Position numbers and translations under genes: made by a program. Below, piece after piece: positions 41,374 through 49,638 of a stretch of DNA of 64,000 bases. The DNA comes from Catellatospora sp. TT07R-123 (GTDB lineage Bacteria; Actinomycetota; Actinomycetes; Mycobacteriales; Micromonosporaceae): contig NZ_BNEM01000001.1 of assembly GCF_018327705.1 (NCBI RefSeq), forward strand, positions 1,860,001 through 1,924,000, read 5' to 3'. Position 1 is the stretch's first letter. Each line of letters opens with the position of its first letter. A model generated the notes under the pieces. That model saw only the letters and a list, made by a program, of their open reading frames with translations. It had not been told where the DNA came from and searched no databases.

Positions 41374-43287
41374 TCAGGCCAGGGTGTCGAAGCGCAGGTG
41401 CAGGCGCAGGTCGGCCGGGGTGTAGTCGGCTGAGGTCGCGGCGGCCAGCGCGGTCAGCTCGGCCTGGGTCAGCGCCCGGTCGTAGAAGCGCACGTCGTCG
41501 AGCACCCCGGTGAACGGGTACGCCCCGTCCAGCCGCCGCCCGAGGTGGATGCGGAACAGGTCCTTGTTGGACGCGTCGGTGCTCAGCCAGCCGGTGACGC
41601 CGTCGGCGTAGGCGACCCGGACCCCGTCGAGGTAGAGGCTGAGGCGGTCGGCGGTGTCGCGCGTCAGGGCGTACTGGTGCCAGACGTTCGCGCCCAGCGT
41701 GCCGCCGCCCAGCGGATCGGTGGAGAAGACGTCCACGGCGTGCGACACCGACTCCACGTGGCCCCGGATCACCGGCTTGCCCGCCGCGTTCTGCTCCACC
41801 CGCAGCCACACCTGCGGCGTGCCCGCTCCGGTGTTGTACGCCCACAGCAGCGCCTGCGTCGCCGAGCTCTGCTGGTAGCGGAACCAGCCCGTCCAGGTGA
41901 ACGGGCCGCCCTTGGCCGCGTCGGTCACCGCGTACGGGCTGTCGGCGTAGGGCACCTTCACGTACGCCCCGCCGGACAGGCTCAGCCCGCCGCCGAACCT
42001 CCCGGTGGCCGCGACCGCCCCGTTCTCCGGGCAGGCGTCGCCGCCGTAGCCGGTGCCGTCCGGGGTGGTCTTCGTGCCGACCCCGGCCGGGGCGGCGATC
42101 AGCGTATGGGTGAACCAGCTGATGGTCCGGTTGGCGTCACCCGGGCTGCCGTCCGGGCCCGCCTCGGCCACCACCAGCACCTTGCCGCCGCCCAGCGACA
42201 CCACGTCCGAGTACGCCGCGTCGCCCGACCACAGTTGGGCGCCCTGGCCGGACTGAGTCTGCCAGCTGCACCCGTTGTTGAACGAGGTGCGCACCCGCAG
42301 ATCCTCGCGCTCGCCGCAGGTCGCCGGGCCGACGTACAGCAGCTGGCCGCCGACCCGCAGCACCGGGCCCATCGTCAGCGGCGCCACCAGGTCGCCCTCC
42401 GGCCCGAAGTGCCGGTAGAAGGTCTGCCCGCCCGGGTTCAGAATCGCGATCGAGCGGTTGTCGTGCCCGTCGTTGTTGCACAGATTGCCACTGTTGGCCT
42501 GGTTGCGGGCGGCCAGGTAGATCCGGCCGTCGGGCAGCTCGGCGGCCGACAGCTCCTGCGGGCTGTAGCTGCCCGACGCCTGCTCGGTGGCGCCCAGGTG
42601 CCAGCTCGCGCCGTCGTCGTCGCTGTAGACCACGCCGCCGAACGGCAACGACGAGCTGGTCAGCTGGTAGTTGATGCCCGCCAGCAGCCGCCCGGTGGAC
42701 AGCCGGATGCCGTGGCCGGGCCCGAACGCGAGCCAGTACGGCGCGGTGGCGAAGCCCAGGTCGTCCTTGAGGTCGTTCGGAGCGGGCGAGGTCGGCCAGG
42801 TCAGGCCGCCGTCATAGCTGTACGTGGCACGCGGCGTGCGCCCGCAGCTGGACGGCCAGCCGCACTCGCGCACCGAGAGCAGCACGATCGTGGCGGTGCC
42901 AGGGATGGCGATCGGGGTCGGGTTGCCCTTGACCTCGCCGTACCCCTTGATCACGACCTGCATGGGCAGCCAGGTCCGCCCGCCGTCGACCGAGCGGCGC
43001 GACACCAGGTCGATGTCGCCGTGGTCGCTGCACGGGTCGGTGGCGTTGCGGCGGCCCTCGGCGAACATGACCAGCTCGTCCTTGAGCACCCCGCTGTCGG
43101 GGTACTTGGCCGCGACCACGGCCGGGATGCGGAAGCAGTCGTAGCCGCCGTCACCCTTGTGGAAGATCTGCTGCGCGGCGGGCGGCTCGCTGGTGGTCCC
43201 GGCCTGCGCCGGAACGCCCACCAGGCCGCTGGCCGCAAGCACCGCGGCCAGCCCGAAAGCCAGCCGAGTACGGATAAGTGTCGACAT
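41374..43287 (-). CDS. secreted sialidase (GH33-like) with LamG domain
   Basis: 637 residues. The signal peptide ends near residue 30 (LVGVPAQAG). The sialidase propeller has the FRIP motif (Arg53) and several Asp boxes: SVDGGRTW (99-106), SYDGGLTW (157-164), SDDDGASW and SFNNGCSW. The C-terminal 210 residues form a LamG/concanavalin-like domain (TWTGWFRYQQ, DDVRFYDRALTQAEL). Such enzymes release sialic acid or related sugars from glycans, with LamG binding the carbohydrate. The gene stands alone, without a sialic acid transport operon. Confidence 0.82.
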   Translation of the reverse strand: MSTLIRTRLAFGLAAVLAASGLVGVPAQAGTTSEPPAAQQIFHKGDGGYDCFRIPAVVAAKYPDSGVLKDELVMFAEGRRNATDPCSDHGDIDLVSRRSVDGGRTWLPMQVVIKGYGEVKGNPTPIAIPGTATIVLLSVRECGWPSSCGRTPRATYSYDGGLTWPTSPAPNDLKDDLGFATAPYWLAFGPGHGIRLSTGRLLAGINYQLTSSSLPFGGVVYSDDDGASWHLGATEQASGSYSPQELSAAELPDGRIYLAARNQANSGNLCNNDGHDNRSIAILNPGGQTFYRHFGPEGDLVAPLTMGPVLRVGGQLLYVGPATCGEREDLRVRTSFNNGCSWQTQSGQGAQLWSGDAAYSDVVSLGGGKVLVVAEAGPDGSPGDANRTISWFTHTLIAAPAGVGTKTTPDGTGYGGDACPENGAVAATGRFGGGLSLSGGAYVKVPYADSPYAVTDAAKGGPFTWTGWFRYQQSSATQALLWAYNTGAGTPQVWLRVEQNAAGKPVIRGHVESVSHAVDVFSTDPLGGGTLGANVWHQYALTRDTADRLSLYLDGVRVAYADGVTGWLSTDASNKDLFRIHLGRRLDGAYPFTGVLDDVRFYDRALTQAELTALAAATSADYTPADLRLHLRFDTLA

Positions 43288-43415
43288 AGGACCGATACTG
43301 CCCCCACCAGGTTAACTCCCGGCAGCCACCCGCTGACACCTAGATCATCACCCCCCGCCGCCAGTCCCGCAAGGTCGCCCGGCTCCCCCACCCCAAACCA
43401 CTCCGCCCCGAGCGA

Positions 43416-43478
43416 TGATCGGCATTTGCGGTCAGAACCCGCACGCTGAGGCCACCTGATGACCGCAAACAGCGATCA
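43416..43478. repeat. palindromic repeat family A, copy 3
   Basis: tgatcggcatttgcggtcag (43416-43435) pairs with tgaccgcaaacagcgatca (43460-43478) with one mismatched position. Total 63 bp, the same length as copies 1 and 2, but with a different loop. Confidence 0.7.
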
Positions 43479-43498
43479 TCCCGCCCTCCAGCCGACAC

Positions 43499-44041
43499 CT
43501 AGACCAGCGCGGCGGCCCACGCGGACAGAGCCGTGAAGTCGTCGTCGCGCAGGCCGAGCTTCGGGTCGATCCGGTGCAGCAGCGCCGGACCTGCGTGGTA
43601 CTGGCGGACCCACGCCGCGTCGGCATCGGTCAGGTCGTCGTCGACCCAGGCGAACGGGCGCCCGGCGGCCCACTCGACCAGTGGCGCGGTCTTGTAGAAC
43701 ACCCCGCCCGGCCCGTCGCGGCGCGGCACGGGCCACGGGACGACCGGCAGCTCCGGCAGGCCCAGCCGGGGCGAGATCCACTCGTTGGCCTCGTCGGTCC
43801 AGCTGGTGGCCCAGACCAGGTCGAAGGGCAGGGCGAGCAGGCTCGGGCCATGGCCGGGATGGAGCCACACCCGCAGCGGCCGACGGCGATGCCACGGCGG
43901 CCGCGTTGGCTCAGCCATCGAGGCGAGCAGCATCCGGTGCGTCTGGTAGCCGTCGGGGCGCCGGGTGGGCTTGGCCGCGTACGGGTTGAGCGGGCCGTCC
44001 ACGTCCAGGAACAGCAGCGGGCGGGTGGCGGGGCCGGTCAT
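43499..44041 (-). CDS. HAD-like phosphatase-fold protein
   Basis: 180 residues. The N-terminus reads LLFLDVDGPLNPY, the D-x-D-G-x-x-N variant of HAD motif I. A WATSWTDEANEWI segment follows as motif II, and FAWVDDDLTDAD provides the terminal acidic pair. Small HAD proteins of this type are common in actinobacteria with unknown substrates. It lies in its own leftward unit upstream of sialidase. Confidence 0.68.
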   Translation of the reverse strand: MTGPATRPLLFLDVDGPLNPYAAKPTRRPDGYQTHRMLLASMAEPTRPPWHRRRPLRVWLHPGHGPSLLALPFDLVWATSWTDEANEWISPRLGLPELPVVPWPVPRRDGPGGVFYKTAPLVEWAAGRPFAWVDDDLTDADAAWVRQYHAGPALLHRIDPKLGLRDDDFTALSAWAAALV

Positions 44042-44089
44042 CGGGTCACGGTAGCCGCACCCGTGACCGGCCGTCGCCGCGTTTTCGGC

Positions 44090-45670
44090 TCAGTCGGCGC
44101 CCCACAGGTCGCCCAGCAGCATGTGGCGGGACCAGTCGTCGTACGGGATGGACTGCCCGACGTAGAGCGGGTGGAACCACGCGAAGGCGAGCACGACCAG
44201 CAGCACGTACGTCCCGGCGGCGATCGCGCCGATCATGACCCGGTCCTCGTCGCGGGGCCGCCCCGGCGGCGCGGACATGATCGCGCCGAGCACGAACACC
44301 ACCGCCAGGATCAGGAACGGCTCGGCGGGCAGGGCGTAGAAGCTGAACATGGTCCGGTTCGGGTAGGCGAACCAGGGCAGCAGCGCCGCACCGGCCATGG
44401 CCAGCACCGCCGCGGCCCGCCAGTCGCGGCGGGCGACGCCGAACCAGACCGCCGCCAGCAGCGCGGGCAGGAAGCTCCACCACAGCAGCGGGGTGCCCAG
44501 CAGCAGCACGTACGCCATGCAGGTGGGCGCGCCGCAGGCCGCGTCGCCGGACCGGTAGAACAGCACCGGGCGGCCCTGGAGCAGCCACTGGATCGGCGCC
44601 CAGCCGTGCGCGGACTGGTAGGCGTGCGCCGTCTGGAGTCCGCTGTGGAAGGTGTACGCCTCGACGTGGTAGTGCCACAGGTTCTGCAGCGCGCCCCAGA
44701 ACGCCGGTTCGGGCTGGCCGCTGTCGCGCAGCCAGTGCCGGTAGAAGCCGCCGTCGGTGAGCAGCCAGCCGCTCCACGAGGCCAGGTACACCCCGAGCAC
44801 GAGCGGCACGCAGGCCAGCAGCCAACCGGTCTCGTCGAGGACGGCGTCGCGGACCGGGTGGCGCGCCCCGGCGGTGCGCCGCGCCCCGACCTCCCACCAC
44901 AGGATCAGCAGCACCAGCACCGGCAGGAACGCCAGCGCGCTCCACTTCACCGCCAGCGCGCAGCCCATCAGCACCGCGGCGGCCAGCCGCCACCACGGCA
45001 CCTCGCGCGGCGGGCGGCTGGCCCGGCCCGATCCGGCCGGGTCGCCCCCGCCCTCGATGAACCTGGCCCAGCGGCGGCGCCGGTGGTCGCGGTCGAGCAC
45101 CACCGCGCCGAACGCGGCCAGCACGAAGAACATCAGGTAGATGTCGAGCAGCGCGGTGCGCGACAGCACGAAGTGCATGCCGTCGAAGGCCAGCAGCAGC
45201 CCGGCGGTGCAGGCCAGCACGGTCGAGCCGAACAGCCGCTGGGCGATGCGGACCAGCATCAGCACCGAGGCGGTGCCGACGATCGCGGCGCTGAAGCGCC
45301 AGCCGGTCTCGTTGTACCCGAACAGCTGCTCACCGATACCGATGATCCATTTACCCAGCGGCGGGTGGACGACGTATCCGGGTCCGTTCTCCGACTCGTT
45401 CCACTCGAAACCCTTCTCCCACAGCCAGTGCGCATCCGTGGCGTAGTAGGTCTCGTCGAAGATCTTGCCGGTGGGCTGGGCCAGGTTGTTCAGCCGGAGC
45501 ATGCCCGCGATCATGGTGACGGCGAGCGCGGCGTACCAGGCGTACGGGTCCAGGTACCGGTCCAGTGGGGCGAGTCTGCGCCGGGCCTCCTGGCGCACGT
45601 GGGCGCGCAGGGACGAGGGGCGGGTGCGCGCCTGCCGGGGCACCGTCGGCGTCTGGGTCACGACCGGCAT
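44090..45670 (-). CDS. pmt: protein O-mannosyltransferase (GT39)
   Basis: 526 residues with about ten membrane spans. The first external loop carries GKIFDETYYATDAHWL, the D-E pair required by PMT-type glycosyltransferases, then VHPPLGKWIIG. The C-terminal PMT four-helix part (WHYHVEAYTFHSGL, FLILAVVFVLGAIM) is present. The enzyme transfers mannose from polyprenyl-phosphate-mannose to Ser/Thr of exported proteins. It is universal in actinobacteria, and the secreted propeller and ThuA/CBM13 proteins nearby could be substrates, which is speculation. Confidence 0.87.
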   Translation of the reverse strand: MPVVTQTPTVPRQARTRPSSLRAHVRQEARRRLAPLDRYLDPYAWYAALAVTMIAGMLRLNNLAQPTGKIFDETYYATDAHWLWEKGFEWNESENGPGYVVHPPLGKWIIGIGEQLFGYNETGWRFSAAIVGTASVLMLVRIAQRLFGSTVLACTAGLLLAFDGMHFVLSRTALLDIYLMFFVLAAFGAVVLDRDHRRRRWARFIEGGGDPAGSGRASRPPREVPWWRLAAAVLMGCALAVKWSALAFLPVLVLLILWWEVGARRTAGARHPVRDAVLDETGWLLACVPLVLGVYLASWSGWLLTDGGFYRHWLRDSGQPEPAFWGALQNLWHYHVEAYTFHSGLQTAHAYQSAHGWAPIQWLLQGRPVLFYRSGDAACGAPTCMAYVLLLGTPLLWWSFLPALLAAVWFGVARRDWRAAAVLAMAGAALLPWFAYPNRTMFSFYALPAEPFLILAVVFVLGAIMSAPPGRPRDEDRVMIGAIAAGTYVLLVVLAFAWFHPLYVGQSIPYDDWSRHMLLGDLWGAD

Positions 45671-45719
45671 AGTAGTTCGGTCAGCGGTCCGGCGGGCACC
45701 CCGTGAATGTCCGCCCTCG

Positions 45720-46268
45720 TCAGCGGCGTGCCGGGGTGCCGGGCCGGGCGGGCGCGAACAGGTCGGCGACGTCCTCGAACCTGATCACCACCAGCGCGGC
45801 CACCGCGCCCAGCGGGGCACCGGCCAGCCAGTGCAGCGGGGTCGCCGGATGCGCCACGGCGGCGGCCGCGGCCAGGCCGAGCAGCGCCGGGACGGCCAGC
45901 ACCAGGTCGCGTACCAGGTGGCGGCGGCTGAGCCGGCTGTCGGCGGCGCCGAAGCAGTTGCAGGTCGCGGCCACGCCGCGCCGCAGGACCCGGACGATCG
46001 CGACCGCGAACACGGCGTTGAGCGCCAGCGCCAGCCCGAACCCCCAGAACACCGTCGCGGGTATCGCCACCAGCACCGCCGCCGCCAGCTCGGCGCCGAC
46101 GACGGCCACGGCCAGCGGCCGGTACAGCGGCTTCGCGACGGTCAGGAACGGCTCCAGCGAACGGGCGAACGCCCCCAGGTCGCGTGCCTTGGCCACGGCG
46201 GCGACCGCGAACACCAGTCCGATCGCCACCCGGCTCGCGGCGTCGGCGGCCGCCAGCAGATCAGTCAT
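45720..46268 (-). CDS. MauE/DoxX-like membrane protein
   Basis: 182 residues with four to five helices. The profile VAIGLVFAVAAVAKARDLGAFARSLEPF is typical of MauE/DoxX-like methylamine-utilisation proteins. A CNCFG motif near residue 100 is the site thought to handle thiol or disulfide chemistry. It is 15 nt after a short S26-peptidase-like frame, which suggests co-expression. Its function here is unknown. Confidence 0.65.
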   Translation of the reverse strand: MTDLLAAADAASRVAIGLVFAVAAVAKARDLGAFARSLEPFLTVAKPLYRPLAVAVVGAELAAAVLVAIPATVFWGFGLALALNAVFAVAIVRVLRRGVAATCNCFGAADSRLSRRHLVRDLVLAVPALLGLAAAAAVAHPATPLHWLAGAPLGAVAALVVIRFEDVADLFAPARPGTPARR

Positions 46269-46283
46269 GGTCGTCTCCCCAGC

Positions 46284-46499
46284 TCATCGGCTGCCGCGCG
46301 GCAGCCGTCCCAGCACGATGCCGACGACGGTGCGCAGCTCGACCCAGCCGAGCGTGCGCGAGTCCCCGCCGTACGGGTTGTCGGCGCGCAGCACGAGCCG
46401 CCCCGCCGGAATCCGCCACTCGGGGACGCCGGCCAGCGCCGGGTGGTCCGCGCGCGGCACCGGGTCGCCGGGCAGCGCCGAGAGAGCCCCGGGCATCAC
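46284..46499 (-). CDS. short S26 signal-peptidase-like C-terminal module
   Basis: About 71 residues from GTG 46499 (or 70 from ATG 46496). The segment WRIPAGRLVLRADNPYGGDSRTLGWVELRTVVGIVLGR matches the C-terminal box E region of S26 signal peptidases (GDN-x-DSR-x-G-V, then VVGRV). The N-terminal membrane anchor and catalytic Ser/Lys are absent, and the preceding DNA is the end of the ThuA gene. It may be a remnant or a stand-alone accessory. It is coupled in spacing to the MauE-like gene. Confidence 0.5.
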   Translation of the reverse strand: MMPGALSALPGDPVPRADHPALAGVPEWRIPAGRLVLRADNPYGGDSRTLGWVELRTVVGIVLGRLPRGSR

Positions 46500-46525
46500 A
46501 CGGATGCCCGGGGCCGGGTCGGGGA

Positions 46526-47851
46526 TCAGGGCTGCTGCACCAACCGGAACGACTGGGCGCCGGTGCCGTTGCAGGCGTACTGCACCAGCTGGACGCTGTC
46601 GGCGGTGGAGGCGGCCGGGACGTCCAGGCACTTGCCGCTGTACCGGTTGACGAAGTGGTAGTAGCCACCGCCCTCGGCGACCGGCAGCCACTGCTGGTTG
46701 TTGCCGCCGCTGTAGGACCACAGCTGGATCGGGGCGTTGTCGGCGGTGGACACGTTGGTCACGTCCCAGGACTGGGCCGCGTTGAGGCGGATGTCGGCGT
46801 GGGTGTAGCCGCCACTGGACGGGGTGAACCGGAACGACTGCGCGTTGGTGCTGTTGCAGGTGTACTGCTGGATCGCCGTCCCGTTGGCCGAGGCGGCGCT
46901 GCGCGCGTCGACGCACTTGCCGCTGGTCTTGTTCACCACGCTGTACCAGGCGGTCGGCGAGATCGGGCCGCTCGACGCCGAGGGCGACGGCGACGGGTTG
47001 CCGCTCGGGCTGGGGCTGGTGGTGACCCCGCCCAGCCACAGCAGGCCGTCGATCAGCCAGCGGTTCTGCACCTCACTGGCGAAGGTCGACGACAGCCGGG
47101 TGTTGGTGTCGTAGTTCATCGCGTTGTGGCCGAAGTTCGCGTACAGCATCTTGTAGTTGCGGTTCGTCCACATGATCGGGTAGTAGCCGCTGTACCAGGA
47201 CTGGTTCGGGTCGGTGCCGACCGGGAAGCTGGACGGGTCGATCGAGGCCAGGATGTCGATGGCCGGGTTGGTGCGCAGGTCGCGCTGCCAGGAGTACCAC
47301 TCGCTGACCCCCGAGGTGAAGGTGGCGGGCAGGCGCAGGGTCGACGGGTGCGCCCGGTCCTCGGTCTTGAGCGTGACGCTGGTCGGGCCCCAGGTGTTGG
47401 AGACGAAGGCGCCGGTGCCCAGGAACGTGTTGTAGTACCAGCTCCAGCTGTTGGGGTCGGTGTTGAACGCGGTGACGTGGAAGCCCATCCAGGCCCCGCC
47501 GTTGCTCATGTACGTCTGGAACGCCGCCCGCTGTGCCGCCGGCGGCGCGTCGTCCAGGAACATGATCACCTTGTACTGGGCCAGGTTGCCCGTGTTGAGC
47601 AGGCTCCAGTCGGTGGTCGCCTCCCACGAGAAGTTGTACTGCGCCGCGGTCTGGGGGAACCAGACCTTGGCCTCCTTGTCGAAGTCGATGTGCGCGGCAT
47701 CCCAGGTGCCGTTGTAGAAGGCGAGCACCTTGAACGCCGGTGCCGCCTGCGCGGTGCCCTGGCCGACGGCGAACGCGGCGGTCAGCGCGGCGCAGCATGC
47801 GACGAGCGCCGCCAGCCACCGTTTCACGGCAGGGCGCAGCGATGCGAGCAT
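46526..47851 (-). CDS. secreted ThuA-like protein with ricin-type lectin (CBM13)
   Basis: 441 residues from the ATG at 47851, with ggagga upstream. A long signal peptide ends at about 36 (GTAQA). Residues about 40-280 are a ThuA-like (glutamine-amidotransferase-fold) domain: FKVLAFYNGTWD, YKVIMFLDDAP, GGAWMGFHVTAF. A Pro/Ser linker (SPSPSGNPSPSPSAS) is followed by a CBM13 beta-trefoil with repeated GKCVD/GKCLD and QxW-type motifs (NNQQWLPV). ThuA-like domains are linked to carbohydrate oxidation or turnover. The lectin should bind polysaccharide. Confidence 0.8.
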   Translation of the reverse strand: MLASLRPAVKRWLAALVACCAALTAAFAVGQGTAQAAPAFKVLAFYNGTWDAAHIDFDKEAKVWFPQTAAQYNFSWEATTDWSLLNTGNLAQYKVIMFLDDAPPAAQRAAFQTYMSNGGAWMGFHVTAFNTDPNSWSWYYNTFLGTGAFVSNTWGPTSVTLKTEDRAHPSTLRLPATFTSGVSEWYSWQRDLRTNPAIDILASIDPSSFPVGTDPNQSWYSGYYPIMWTNRNYKMLYANFGHNAMNYDTNTRLSSTFASEVQNRWLIDGLLWLGGVTTSPSPSGNPSPSPSASSGPISPTAWYSVVNKTSGKCVDARSAASANGTAIQQYTCNSTNAQSFRFTPSSGGYTHADIRLNAAQSWDVTNVSTADNAPIQLWSYSGGNNQQWLPVAEGGGYYHFVNRYSGKCLDVPAASTADSVQLVQYACNGTGAQSFRLVQQP

Positions 47852-48038
47852 GGATTCCTCCGAATTCCGCCCATGACGACGGATCGGGTTCTGCCCCATC
47901 CAGACCACTCTGGAGAACCGCTCAGCAAACATTCTTAACAGCAGATGCCTCGATCTGCAAGACTGGTTTACCATTCAGGAAGATCTCAGGCCGCAGAGCC
48001 GCCGCCGGACGGCGGCACCGGACGTGCGAGACTCGATC

Positions 48039-48557
48039 ATGCCCGTCACCAACCCCTGGCTGGCCGGACCCTCCCCGACCAGGCGACTGCCCCGCGCCCG
48101 GCTGGAGGAGCGCATCCACAACCTGCTGTCCTCGCAGAACATGTGCGTGCTGGCCACCGCCGGCCCGGACGGGCCGCTGGCCACCCCGGTGCGCTACTAC
48201 CACCTCGACTTCGCGCTCATGTTCACCGCCGTGGCGACCTCGCCGAAGATGCGCAACCTCGCCGCCGACCCGCGCGTGTCGGTCGGCGTGTTCGCGCCGC
48301 TGGTCGGCCAGGCCAGCAGCCGCGGTGCGCAGCTGTTCGGGCAGGCCCGGGTGCTGGACGTGGACGACGCCGAGTTCGAGCGCTACTGGCCCGCGTTCCG
48401 GTGGCAGTCCGACCACGTGGAGCGGTCCCGGCCGCTCGACGAGCCGCCGACCGGCCCGCTGATCGTCATCGAGGCCGAACGCATCGTGTACACCGAGCAC
48501 TGGCTGCGCCGCGACGGCTACGCCCCGCGCCAGTTCTGGCGCCACCGCTCGGCCTGA
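48039..48557 (+). CDS. PPOx-fold flavin/F420-binding protein
   Basis: 172 residues from the ATG at 48039 (an ATG at 48024 is the alternative). The split-barrel pyridoxamine-phosphate-oxidase fold is visible in NMCVLATAGPDGPLATPVRYYH, FTAVATSPKMRNLAADPRVSVGVF and RGAQLFGQARVLDVD. Members bind FMN, F420 or heme and reduce small molecules; the cofactor cannot be told here. It is convergent with the transporter gene. Confidence 0.75.
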   Translation: MPVTNPWLAGPSPTRRLPRARLEERIHNLLSSQNMCVLATAGPDGPLATPVRYYHLDFALMFTAVATSPKMRNLAADPRVSVGVFAPLVGQASSRGAQLFGQARVLDVDDAEFERYWPAFRWQSDHVERSRPLDEPPTGPLIVIEAERIVYTEHWLRRDGYAPRQFWRHRSA

Positions 48558-48611
48558 CCCGGAACACACCCGTCGTCGACGGGTCAGTGGCGGTGGCGTC
48601 GGCAACCCAAT

Positions 48612-48695
48612 CCGTTTTTCATAGACGTTGGCCTATCTCATCGAGTATTTCTGAGCACCAGTCGACGTAATAGGCCAACGTCTATGAAAAAACGG
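48612..48695. repeat. palindromic repeat family B, copy 2
   Basis: ccgtttttcatagacgttgg... (48612-48636) pairs with ...aacgtctatgaaaaaacgg (48670-48695) apart from one extra A. Inner core gacgttggcctat matches the hairpin at 19174-19234. It lies between two convergent genes and, with its T and A runs, could terminate both. Confidence 0.7.
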
Positions 48696-48717
48696 GGTTC
48701 GGGGTATCCGGTGCAGA

Positions 48718-49611
48718 TCAGGCGCGTACCTGTTCCGCGTCGGCCGCGCTCAGCGGCGCCCGGCGGCGGCCGAGCGCGACCGCGATCGGCACAGCCGCGG
48801 CCAGGCCGCTGAGCAGCAGTGCCGCGATCGCCCCGAGGATGGCCGGATCGTCCTGGAAGGCGATGCCGACCGCGGCCAGGATCGGGCCGGCGTTGCGGAC
48901 CGCGGCGACGCCGCCGAGCGTGGTGCGGCGCAGCGGCGCCCCGGTGGCCAGCAGCGAGCCGACCGCGAACGCGCCCGCCCCGAACAGGAACCCGGCCAGC
49001 AGCGTGCGCGAGCCCAGCAGGGCCACCACGTCCCGCCAGCTGCCCAGCAGCATCCCGACCAGGACGATCAGGAACGTCACGTTGGAGATCTTGACCGCGG
49101 TCGGGTGCCACGCCAGCGCCGTGCCCGGCCCGTAGTGGCGCATCAGCAGCCCGATCGCGAACGGCACCAGTTGCAGCAGCGCCACGGTGCGCACGAGCGT
49201 TCCCACGTCCAGGGTGATGCCGCCGCCGACGTCGGCGGCGCGCAGCACCGCGTTGGCGGTGAAGGCGAACGTGACGCTGCCCAGCGCCGCCAGCACGACC
49301 TGCATGGCCGCGCCCGTGGTCACGTCACCGCGCTGCACCATGCCCAGCTTGGCCCCGAACGGGCCGCCCGGTGACGACGCGGCCAGGACCAGGCCGATGA
49401 ACGCGGCCGCGGGGAGCCGGAACAGTGCCGCCAGACCCCAGCCGAGCAGCGGCACCGCGACCAGGTTCGCCAGCAGCACCAGCACCAGCAGCGGCACGTT
49501 GGTCAGCGCCGACCGCAGCGCGGGCAGGGTCGAGCCGAGCCCGGCTGCGAACATCGTCGTGGCGATGAAGACGACGGTGACCGCGGTGAACAGCGGTTGC
49601 AGCACGTCCAT
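48718..49611 (-). CDS. BASS-type (bile acid:Na+ symporter family) transporter
   Basis: 297 residues with about nine helices. Signature parts are FIATTMFAAGLGSTLPALRSAL, the ASSPGGPFGAKLG crossover near residue 78, and a C-terminal GGVAAVRNAGPILAAVG. This fits the BASS superfamily, which takes up organic anions with sodium. The substrate is unknown. It reads in the same direction as, and 27 bp from, the two unrecognised genes upstream. Confidence 0.72.
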   Translation of the reverse strand: MDVLQPLFTAVTVVFIATTMFAAGLGSTLPALRSALTNVPLLVLVLLANLVAVPLLGWGLAALFRLPAAAFIGLVLAASSPGGPFGAKLGMVQRGDVTTGAAMQVVLAALGSVTFAFTANAVLRAADVGGGITLDVGTLVRTVALLQLVPFAIGLLMRHYGPGTALAWHPTAVKISNVTFLIVLVGMLLGSWRDVVALLGSRTLLAGFLFGAGAFAVGSLLATGAPLRRTTLGGVAAVRNAGPILAAVGIAFQDDPAILGAIAALLLSGLAAAVPIAVALGRRRAPLSAADAEQVRA

Positions 49612-49638
49612 GGCCCCTCCTTCCCCCAGCCGGCCGGG

